A DNA stretch of 64,000 nucleotides from Pelodictyon phaeoclathratiforme BU-1. Its GTDB lineage: Bacteria; Bacteroidota; Chlorobiia; Chlorobiales; Chlorobiaceae. The position numbers were made by a program, and so were the translations under genes. Positions 49,233 to 56,807 of the stretch are shown here, one piece after another (within the stretch, counting starts at the first letter, position 1; each line of letters begins with the position of its first letter). Below the pieces are notes generated by a model that worked only from the letters and a program-made list of their open reading frames with translations, did no database searches and had not been told where the DNA came from. The DNA lies in contig NC_011060.1 of assembly GCF_000020645.1 (NCBI RefSeq), forward strand, positions 1,114,501 through 1,178,500. The letters are read 5' to 3'.

Positions 49233-49373
49233 GAAGATCTCAAGTTACCGCGCAAGTTACCGCGCAAGTTACCGCGCAAGTTACCGCGCAAGTTACCGCG
49301 CAAGTCGGCACCAAGTTGGCACTGAGTCGGCACCAAGTTCCGGCAAGCTGGTTGAGTATCCTGCACGGACTAT
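49229..49373 (+). pseudogene. Remnant of a QVTA-repeat / winged-helix tail
   Basis: A frame coupled to the ParA stop by ATGA begins MRRS, then (QVTA)5, then QVGTKLALSRHQV. QVT-type repeats followed by a winged helix that opens like GTKLALSRHQV are the usual C-terminal tail of AlbA_2/HATPase regulators and some Fic proteins. The winged helix is lost after about 35 residues, where the sequence runs into the partial copy of the TPR/HExxH gene. So a tail gene, or a longer regulator, was broken here. Confidence 0.6.
49241..49300 (+). repeat. Five perfect 12-base tandem repeats
   Basis: CAAGTTACCGCG is repeated five times without a change, encoding (QVTA)5. A sixth, divergent unit (CAAGTCGGCACC) follows. 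Exact identity suggests recent slippage expansion or contraction. Confidence 0.97.
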
Positions 49374-49506
49374 ACCGGCTTTGTTGCAGGCAGCCGTCCA
49401 GATTTATAACATATTTATGCAATGCACGTTATCCATCCGATAAACGATTTTTTATTTGAACTTCCCCAAAACCCATTCCTCGACGCTGGAGGAGGAGTGC
49501 GGCAAG
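49374..49506 (+). pseudogene. Decayed partial copy of the TPR/HExxH gene start
   Basis: 49374-49469 matches 40564-40661 at about 90% (starting ACCGGCTTTGT and running through the ATG and the first codons MHxIHPINDF), and 49478-49506 is identical to 41408-41436 (CCTCGACGCTGGAGGAGG...). Between the two blocks about 750 bases of the intact gene are missing. It is therefore an internally deleted relic of a second copy of the gene at 40612, including part of its upstream sequence. Confidence 0.9.
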
Positions 49507-49703
49507 CCATTTATTCCTTTATCTGTGCTTTATTCCACATGAAACCTGCAATAATATTGCCTATAACCTCCGTTATTACTTTTCTTTGATGTGAATAAAT
49601 GATAAATAGGATGTGGTGTGTAATCTTTGTTCCCCAATGAACTTGAACTTATCTCTTCCATTATGAAACGATTGGTTAGGATTCAACCGGGGAGTTCCCA
49701 CCT

Positions 49704-52700
49704 ATGAAGCTTGTTCAGAACAGTGGGACAGACCGGGTCATCGACTACCTTCGATCGAAACTCACCGCAGGTTGCCAGTTTGATATGGTAACCCCCTCTT
49801 TTTCGCTGTTTGCCTTTTCCGGGATGCTTCAAGAAATGGTGGCACTTTTAACATGCCGTCTTCTTTTGCCGTCAACCATTACGGAACTTTCAATTCTTGG
49901 CTCTGAAGCCGATCGCGCTGCTCGTAACCGGTTGCAAAACCGTTGGATCGCAAGCCGCCTGCTGCAATGGCTTCAAAGCAAAAGCGAAGTGAAGCTTGCA
50001 CCCGGTGCCGTGCCGCAAGGCGCTTTAGTTGTTCGTGATGGCGATGCAGTGCCAGAGCAGGTGCTGCTTGGTTCGCTGGCATTCACTACTGATGGACTTG
50101 GTTTGACTCCAGGCAACCCCTTGAATCTCATTCAGGCTTCTGAAACGCCTGAAGAGGCGTTATTGCTCAGCAAGTGGTTCGATGCTCAGTGGTCGGGTCT
50201 TGCAGAGAATCCAAAGGCCAAAACAGAGCTGATTGGTCTGATACAATCACTCGCTTCCCACAGAGAGCCCTTTCTCGTTTACTCGCTTATCCTCTATACT
50301 ATCTTTAGCGACCGTAACGAAGATCTTGATGAAGAGCGTATCGTCAAGTCTGCTACAGGAATCCGCAATACCGTTGTCTGGAAGAAGCTTTACCGCTTTC
50401 AGCGTGATGGTGTTGTTGGTGCGCTTGACAAGCTCAATCGCTTTGGTGGTTGCATTATTGCCGACAGTGTCGGACTGGGAAAAACCTTTGAGGCTCTTGC
50501 CATCATCAAGTACCACGAACTCCGAAACGACCGGGTGCTGGTGCTTTGCCCGAAGCGGTTGCGTGACAACTGGACGCTCTATAAAGCCAATGACCGACGG
50601 AATTTTCTTGCGCCAGATCGCTTCAACTATGATGTCCTGAACCATACCGATCTTTCCCGAGACGGCGGGTTCTCCGGCGATATTGATCTTTCGCACGTCA
50701 ATTGGGGAAACTACGATCTTGTCGTTATCGATGAATCGCACAACTTCCGAAACAAGGCGGCCAACAAAGGGAAGGAAACACGCTACGATCATCTGATGCG
50801 CAAGATTATCAAAGAGGGGGTCAAGACCCGGGTGCTCATGCTTTCGGCAACGCCGGTAAACAACCGGCTGGCTGATCTTCGTAACCAGATTGCATTTGCC
50901 ACGGAAGGCAACGACACTGCCTTGCTTGCTCATGGCATCAGCAGTATAGACAGCACTACGCGATTAGCACAGAAGCAGTTTAATCGCTGGCTCGATCTTG
51001 ATGAGGCGGAACGCATCCCGGTTCGTCTGATTGAAATGCTCGGCTTCGACTACTTTACCCTGCTGGATCTCCTGACCATCGCACGTTCCCGTAAGCATGT
51101 CGAAAAGTATTATGGAATCTCCGAAACAGGACGCTTCCCTGACCGCCTGAAACCAATCAATATCCAGGCTGACGTTGACCGGGCAGGTGAGTTTCGGCCT
51201 ATCAGGGAGATCAATCAGGAGATTCGCCGTCTGAACCTTGCCTCTTATGCTCCTTTGCGATATGTACTGCCGCACAAGCAGGAGGCCTACGACCGGAAGT
51301 ACAGTACCCGTGTACGGGGAGGCGAAGGCTTTTTCCGGCAGGCTGACCGTGAAGAGAGTCTGATCCACCTGCTTCGTATCAACATGCTTAAGCGGATGGA
51401 GAGCGCCGTTCCATCATTTGCGCTTACCGTTCAGCGCCAACTCCGGGATGTTCAATCGATGCTGGAACGTATCGAGGCAAAAACAAGCGAGCTTGAGGAG
51501 ATTGATATTGCCGATATTGATCTTGACGACCCGGCATTTGAAAGCCTGCTCGTTGGTCGTAAAGTCAAGGTATTGCTTCAGGATGTGGATCTGATCAAAT
51601 GGAAGCAGGAACTCATTGAAGATCGCAACAGGCTTGCCACTCTTTTCGCGGCGGCGGCCCAGGTTGATGCTGAGCGAGATGCCAAACTGGCAGCTCTGCG
51701 TGACGTTATTGCCGGGAAATGCCGGAACCCCATCAATCCCGGTAACCGCAAAATCATCGTTTTTACAGCATTTACCGATACGGCCCGATATCTTTACGAA
51801 CAGCTCGCTCCGTGGGCGAAGTCTGAGCTTCACCTTGAGAGCGCTCTTATTGCCGGTTCCGGAAGTAATCAGACAACCATATCCGGATTGCGCAAGGATC
51901 AGTCCACTCTTCTCAGTGCGTTTGCTCCCCGTTCCAAGGAGCGTCCAGAATCGCTTGCCATAGAGGGAACTATCGATCTGCTCATCGCGACCGACTGTAT
52001 CTCCGAAGGGCAGAACCTTCAGGATTGCGACTGGCTCATCAACTACGATATTCACTGGAACCCCGTGCGAATCATCCAGCGTTTTGGCCGGATAGACCGT
52101 ATCGGATCGCCGAACAGTTGCATTCAGCTTGTCAACTTCTGGCCAAATATGGAGCTTGAGGAGTACATCAACCTTGAACAACGGGTAAGCGGAAAAATGG
52201 TACTGCTCGATATCTCCGCTACGGGTGAGGAGAACCTTATTGAGCAGCAATCCGGCAATCAGATGAACGATCTGGAGTATCGCCGCAAGCAACTTCTCAA
52301 GCTTCAGGAAACCGTTATCGATCTGGAGGATCTCTCCTCCGGAGTCTCCATCGCCGACCTCACCCTGACCGACATTCGCCTTGACCTTGCCCAATATCTG
52401 AAAGCCAATCCCGGAATATTGGAGACAATACCACCGGGAAGCTTTGCCGTTACCACCACAGCAGAGGCGGATATCGCTCCGGGCATTATTTTCTGTTTGC
52501 GTGCCGAGGGTGAAGCGGCCCGGCGAATTCCTGAAGCCGGGTATCCGCTTGGCACCCATTACCTCGTCCATGTTGGTGACGATGGCTCGGTGATTCTGCC
52601 CTACACACAAGCCAAGCAGATTCTTGACCGGCTCAAGCGTCTCTGCCTCGGTCGTGATATGGCCGATGCCGGAGCGTGTGCCCGTTACGACAAGGCGACA

Positions 52701-52898
52701 AAACAGGGTGAAGAGATGCTTGCAGCACAACGCCTGCTTGCTGCAGCCGTAGCCTCCGTGGCTGGAAAGAATCAGGAACGAGCCGTTGCAAGCCTGTTTA
52801 CTCCCGGCGGTACGCACGCCATGAAGGGAGAATTCGCTGGCATCAACGATTTTGAGGTGATGGCATACCTTGTTATTCTGCCGGAGGCAACCGTATGA
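49704..52898 (+). CDS. Helicase with N-terminal phospholipase-D-like domain
   Basis: Protein of 1,064 residues. The first 180 or so residues look like a PLD-type domain (RVIDYLRSKLTAGCQFDMVTPSFSLFAF) without an obvious HKD motif. The helicase core has the Q-loop RFQRDGVVGALDKLN, Walker A ADSVGLGKTF (near 253), VVIDESHNFRNK (near 341), LMLSATPVNN, and the second lobe with ATDCISEGQNLQDCDWLINYDIHWNP and RFGRIDRIGS (near 795). GGGGAG lies nine bases before the ATG. It opens a five-gene overlapping operon with DUF4391, Mod, DUF1016 and Res genes, so a defence role is likely. Confidence 0.88.
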   Translation: MKLVQNSGTDRVIDYLRSKLTAGCQFDMVTPSFSLFAFSGMLQEMVALLTCRLLLPSTITELSILGSEADRAARNRLQNRWIASRLLQWLQSKSEVKLAPGAVPQGALVVRDGDAVPEQVLLGSLAFTTDGLGLTPGNPLNLIQASETPEEALLLSKWFDAQWSGLAENPKAKTELIGLIQSLASHREPFLVYSLILYTIFSDRNEDLDEERIVKSATGIRNTVVWKKLYRFQRDGVVGALDKLNRFGGCIIADSVGLGKTFEALAIIKYHELRNDRVLVLCPKRLRDNWTLYKANDRRNFLAPDRFNYDVLNHTDLSRDGGFSGDIDLSHVNWGNYDLVVIDESHNFRNKAANKGKETRYDHLMRKIIKEGVKTRVLMLSATPVNNRLADLRNQIAFATEGNDTALLAHGISSIDSTTRLAQKQFNRWLDLDEAERIPVRLIEMLGFDYFTLLDLLTIARSRKHVEKYYGISETGRFPDRLKPINIQADVDRAGEFRPIREINQEIRRLNLASYAPLRYVLPHKQEAYDRKYSTRVRGGEGFFRQADREESLIHLLRINMLKRMESAVPSFALTVQRQLRDVQSMLERIEAKTSELEEIDIADIDLDDPAFESLLVGRKVKVLLQDVDLIKWKQELIEDRNRLATLFAAAAQVDAERDAKLAALRDVIAGKCRNPINPGNRKIIVFTAFTDTARYLYEQLAPWAKSELHLESALIAGSGSNQTTISGLRKDQSTLLSAFAPRSKERPESLAIEGTIDLLIATDCISEGQNLQDCDWLINYDIHWNPVRIIQRFGRIDRIGSPNSCIQLVNFWPNMELEEYINLEQRVSGKMVLLDISATGEENLIEQQSGNQMNDLEYRRKQLLKLQETVIDLEDLSSGVSIADLTLTDIRLDLAQYLKANPGILETIPPGSFAVTTTAEADIAPGIIFCLRAEGEAARRIPEAGYPLGTHYLVHVGDDGSVILPYTQAKQILDRLKRLCLGRDMADAGACARYDKATKQGEEMLAAQRLLAAAVASVAGKNQERAVASLFTPGGTHAMKGEFAGINDFEVMAYLVILPEATV

Positions 52899-53653
52899 AG
52901 AGTCAAGCGCTGATCGCAGCATTTGACCTGCCCGAAAGCAGCCTGGTGAACCAGCGGGTACCCAGGAAGCTGCTGCTTGAAAACGGTGCACCCACTTCCG
53001 CCGACAAACGCTCTATCAATGAGGGGATTGAAGAGCTGATCTGGATTGCGGCACTCAAGCCGGTCACTGTCGGGGTTCCTGAGTTCCGGGACGAAAGCCA
53101 TGAATATCTGGAAATTGCCGTTTTGCTGCTTACCTTGCGTGACGGAGCCAAAACCACGCGGCTGGTGGAACTGGTGCATCGGGCGATTCCTTATCCTGTT
53201 CTGCTTTTGACCCAGCAGGGTGCACCGTTATCGCTCTCTGTTGCTCACAAGAGGTGGTCGCAGAGTGAGGCTGGCAAAACAGTGCTTGAGGGCGATATTG
53301 TTTCCGTTGCATGGTCGCGTGAAGTTGATGCGGATATTATGGCCGATTTCCGTAACTCGCTCGCACTTGGTAGTCAACCACGCACCAATCTCCATGCTCT
53401 CTATCAGGGTTGGCTGGACTCAATGGTGGCCCTCAATGCTGCAAGAGTTACGGGGAATTTTACCCTTGCCGAAAACGCCGAATATGCTGCTGCCCGCCGT
53501 GATGCTTTGCGGGAGTGCGGTGTGTTGCAGGAAGAGATCGGTCGTCTGCGCACTCTGGCGGCAAAAGAGAGGCAGATACCCCGGCAGGTGGAACTGAACC
53601 TGGAACTCAAGCGGATTGATGCAGAACTGGCAACAACAAAACAAAAATTATGA
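52895..53653 (+). CDS. DUF4391 protein
   Basis: Protein of 252 residues, overlapping the helicase stop by four bases and the Mod start by four bases. The sequence fits DUF4391 (NQRVPRKLLLENGAPTSADKRSINEGIEELIWIAALKP..., then VELVHRAIPYPVLLL), a family found next to helicase and Mod genes in type III-like systems. The C-terminal 80 residues are helical (EEIGRLRTLAAKERQIPRQVELNLELKRIDAEL). Probably an adaptor between helicase and methylase; that is inference from coupling only. Confidence 0.82.
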   Translation: MKSQALIAAFDLPESSLVNQRVPRKLLLENGAPTSADKRSINEGIEELIWIAALKPVTVGVPEFRDESHEYLEIAVLLLTLRDGAKTTRLVELVHRAIPYPVLLLTQQGAPLSLSVAHKRWSQSEAGKTVLEGDIVSVAWSREVDADIMADFRNSLALGSQPRTNLHALYQGWLDSMVALNAARVTGNFTLAENAEYAAARRDALRECGVLQEEIGRLRTLAAKERQIPRQVELNLELKRIDAELATTKQKL

Positions 53654-55581
53654 CCGAACACGAAGAGGCGACCATCAAGCCGTTAACCGCAAATGACCCT
53701 GAAGCCCAATCCGCCGATATTCTGGCGGGCAATATTGAGCAGTTGAAAACGCTCTTCCCTGAAGCGTTTACGGAAGGGAAGATTGATTTTGAGGTGCTCC
53801 GCCAACTGCTCGGTGGCACAGTAGAAGAGCGGGAGGAGAAGTACGGGCTCAACTGGCACGGCAAACGTAAAGCCCGGCAGCTTGCCCTTACCCCATCCAC
53901 CGGCACCCTGCGCCCCTGCCCGGAGGAGAGTGTGGATTGGGAGACCACAAAAAATCTTATGATTGAGGGCGATAACCTTGAAGTGCTCAAACTGTTGCAG
54001 AAGAGCTACTCCGGCAAGGTGAAGCTCATCTACATTGATCCACCATACAACACCGGCAAGGATTTTGTCTACCCCGATAACTTCCAGGACAACATCAAAA
54101 ATTATCTCGAACTCACTGGCCAGATTGAGGGTGGCCGGAAAATCAGCAGTAACACTGAGGCCAGCGGCCGGTTTCATACCGACTGGCTCAACATGATGTA
54201 TCCAAGGTTGAAGCTGGCGAGGAATTTGCTGAGAGAAGATGGGGTGATTTTTATCAGTATTGATGATGGTGAGCTTGATAACCTTAGAAAGTTATGCGCT
54301 GAAGTTTTTGGTGACGAAAATTTTGTAGTTCAAATTATATGGCGTAAACGAAGCACTCCTCCAAACGACAAAATTATAGGAGCAAACCATGACTACATTC
54401 TCTGTTTCGCAAAAAACGCTATTTCAGTAAAACTTCAGCATAGAGAACGATCGGCGGATCAAATTGCCCGATATAAAAATCCTGACAATCATGCCAAGGG
54501 CCCATGGGCCCCGGGTGATCTCATGGCCAACATTAAGGGAGGACGATTTGTTAAATCATTGAACTTCCCAATAGTCAATCCACAAACAGGAGAGGAGCAT
54601 TTTCCGGGGAACAACGGGAATTGGCGATTTTCAAGGGAGACTATTGCTACCCTTCTTGCGAATAATGAGATTTACTTTGGTGAGAATGGACGAGGAAAGC
54701 CAAAGTTAAAACGTTTCCTGTGCGAAGTGAAAGAGGGGGTAACCTACCCATCAATTTGGGATTTTGTTCCACTCAATACCAGTGGCTCTAATGAAATGGG
54801 TGCAATATTCGGAAATCCGACCATCTTCGAAAGCCCAAAACCAGTTGGATTAATACAAGAGCTCGTCGCTCTCGGTTGTGAGCCTAATGGAGTTGTATTG
54901 GATTTTTTTGCTGGTTCCGGTACCACTGGTCATGCTTTGATGGCCCAGAATGTTATTGATGGAGGAAATAGACGCTATATTCTTGTTCAACTTCCCGAAC
55001 AGCTATACTTGGAAAATAATGAACAAAGGGTTTCCGGCGACTACTGCGATCAAATAGGCAAACCTCGTACCATAGTCGAACTCACAAAAGAGCGCCTCCG
55101 CCGTGCGGCCCGGAAAATCAAGGATGAGAACCCACTTTTCCCCGGTGACTTTGGTTTCCGCGTCTTCAAGCTTGATTCAAGCAACATCAATACCTGGGAA
55201 CCGGATCGCGACAACCTTGAGCTTACCCTTCTTAACTCCATTGAACACCTAAAAGGAGATCGCACCGAGGCGGACATTTTCTATGAGTTGCTCCTCAAAC
55301 TTGGCCTTGACCTCTGTGTCCCTATCGAGAAACGGACGTTTGCAGGCAAAGAGGTTCACTCCGTCGGCGGTGGTGTGTTGCTTGTCTGCCTTGCTACTCA
55401 TATCACCCCTGATGAGGTTGAGCCTCTGGCTCAAGGCATTGTTGCATGGCACAAGGAGCTTGCTCCGGCAGGAGAGACGACCTCTGTTTTCCGCGATAGT
55501 GCCTTTGCTGATGATGTTGCAAAGACCAACCTTGCAGCCATTCTTCAGCAGCATGGCCTCGAAATCATAAGGAGCTTGTAG
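53650..55581 (+). CDS. Type III restriction-modification methyltransferase (Mod)
   Basis: N6-adenine DNA methyltransferase of 643 residues. The beta-class order is seen: DPPYNTGKDF (catalytic DPPY near 131-134) comes before the SAM-binding motif DFFAGSGTTGHAL (near 418). The segment between, with IIWRKRSTPPNDKIIGANHDYIL, is the target-recognition part. AWHKELAP near the C-terminus is typical of Mod/Res partners. It overlaps DUF4391 by four bases and precedes the DUF1016 gene by two. Confidence 0.93.
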   Translation: MTEHEEATIKPLTANDPEAQSADILAGNIEQLKTLFPEAFTEGKIDFEVLRQLLGGTVEEREEKYGLNWHGKRKARQLALTPSTGTLRPCPEESVDWETTKNLMIEGDNLEVLKLLQKSYSGKVKLIYIDPPYNTGKDFVYPDNFQDNIKNYLELTGQIEGGRKISSNTEASGRFHTDWLNMMYPRLKLARNLLREDGVIFISIDDGELDNLRKLCAEVFGDENFVVQIIWRKRSTPPNDKIIGANHDYILCFAKNAISVKLQHRERSADQIARYKNPDNHAKGPWAPGDLMANIKGGRFVKSLNFPIVNPQTGEEHFPGNNGNWRFSRETIATLLANNEIYFGENGRGKPKLKRFLCEVKEGVTYPSIWDFVPLNTSGSNEMGAIFGNPTIFESPKPVGLIQELVALGCEPNGVVLDFFAGSGTTGHALMAQNVIDGGNRRYILVQLPEQLYLENNEQRVSGDYCDQIGKPRTIVELTKERLRRAARKIKDENPLFPGDFGFRVFKLDSSNINTWEPDRDNLELTLLNSIEHLKGDRTEADIFYELLLKLGLDLCVPIEKRTFAGKEVHSVGGGVLLVCLATHITPDEVEPLAQGIVAWHKELAPAGETTSVFRDSAFADDVAKTNLAAILQQHGLEIIRSL

Positions 55582-55583
55582 CC

Positions 55584-56807
55584 ATGGCAACCAAAAAACA
55601 GAGTATCGATCAAGCTGATGATTTGATGGGCCGGGTCATCCTGATTCTGGATCAGGCTCGGGCCAATGTGGTCCGGGCAGTCAACAGCAACATGGTGATT
55701 GCCTATTGGCTTGTCGGACGTGAAATTGTGCTTGAAATGCAGCAAGGTGAAGAGCGTGCCGGGTATCGCGAAACACTCTTGCGCAAACTTTCTGAAGGAC
55801 TTACTGCCCGATATGGTAAAGGGTTTTCAAACTCGAACCTGAAATATTTCCGCCAGTTTTATCGGGTTTATGCTGACCGTGTTCCGGCAATTGGCCACCT
55901 CTCAAGTGGCCAATTCGATACCATTGGTTTTGGTGTCAGCGAGATTGGCCACAAGCCATGTGGCCAATTGGACGTCAAGAGTGGTTTGGATACAACAACA
56001 TCCGGAGAGGGTCTCATCAATGATCTCTCTTTTGCGGCTGATAGCCAAAAATTGCTTGGGTTTTCAGCTTCGGTAAGCTGGAGCCATTATCGGGCACTGC
56101 TGAAGGTCGAAAACCGCAATGAGCGCCTTTTCTATGAGATTGAAACAGAAAAGGAAGGGTGGGATGTTTCCCACCTCGAAAAGCAGATTCACAGTTTTCT
56201 TTTTGCCCGTCTGCTCAAAAGCAGGGACAAAGAGGGTGTGTTCAGACTGGCCAGTGAAGGCCAAGTGGTCAGCAACCCTATAGACGTTATCAAACAGCCC
56301 TACATACTCGACTTTCTTGGCCTTCCGGAATTGAGCTGTTTTCAGGAATCGGATTTGGAGTCCGCCATTATTGAACATCTTCAGCCTTTTCTGTTAGAGC
56401 TGGGCAAGGGATTTGCTTTTGTTGCCCGGCAACATCGGGTGACAACCGAATCGCACCACTTTTATATTGACCTGGTCTTTTATAACTATCTGTTGAAATG
56501 CTTTGTGCTGATTGACCTGAAAATCGGGAAATTGACGCACCAGGATATTGGACAGATGGAGATGTATACACGGATGTTTGATGAGCTGCGGCGTAGCGAT
56601 AGCGATAACCCGACGGTCGGGTTGATTCTCTGTGCTGAACACGATGAGGTGGTGGCGAGGTATTCGGTGCTCAATGAGTACAAACAACTTTTTGCGTCAC
56701 GATATATGCTTTTTCTGCCGACTGAGGAAGAGCTGCAACGTGAGCTTGCCCGTGAACGCGGGCTTATTGAAGCAAGGAAAAGAGCCAGAAAGGAGGGTCA
56801 GGAGTGA
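55584..56807 (+). CDS. DUF1016 / PDDEXK nuclease (YhcG-like) with palindromic linker
   Basis: Protein of 407 residues with an N-terminal DUF1016 helical domain (ARANVVRAVNSNMVIAYWLVGREIV, RYGKGFSNSNLKYFRQFY, about 1-95), an odd linker (100-130), a SWSHYRALLKVENRNERLFYEIET segment and a C-terminal PDDEXK domain (FYIDLVFYNYLLKCFVLIDLKIGKL, near 300-325, active residues in the D...LKIGK pattern). The linker encodes IGHLSSGQF and IGHKPCGQL, each from a 25-base DNA palindrome. It starts two bases after Mod and overlaps Res by GTGA. A nuclease or accessory role in the Mod/Res system is inferred from coupling. Confidence 0.88.
   Translation: MATKKQSIDQADDLMGRVILILDQARANVVRAVNSNMVIAYWLVGREIVLEMQQGEERAGYRETLLRKLSEGLTARYGKGFSNSNLKYFRQFYRVYADRVPAIGHLSSGQFDTIGFGVSEIGHKPCGQLDVKSGLDTTTSGEGLINDLSFAADSQKLLGFSASVSWSHYRALLKVENRNERLFYEIETEKEGWDVSHLEKQIHSFLFARLLKSRDKEGVFRLASEGQVVSNPIDVIKQPYILDFLGLPELSCFQESDLESAIIEHLQPFLLELGKGFAFVARQHRVTTESHHFYIDLVFYNYLLKCFVLIDLKIGKLTHQDIGQMEMYTRMFDELRRSDSDNPTVGLILCAEHDEVVARYSVLNEYKQLFASRYMLFLPTEEELQRELARERGLIEARKRARKEGQE
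55889..55968. repeat. Two palindromes in the linker of the first DUF1016 gene
   Basis: ATTGGCCAC-7 bases-GTGGCCAAT occurs twice, at 55890-55914 (arms extend to 10 bases, 55889-55915) and at 55944-55968 (arms 10 bases with a 5-base loop). Centres are 54 bases apart, which is 18 codons, so both are read in the same phase. Confidence 0.95.

Noticed and set aside
51414..52991. Open frame of 525 codons on the minus strand
   Set aside because: It is entirely antisense to the PLD-helicase gene, which has clear helicase motifs; its composition is that of a shadow frame.
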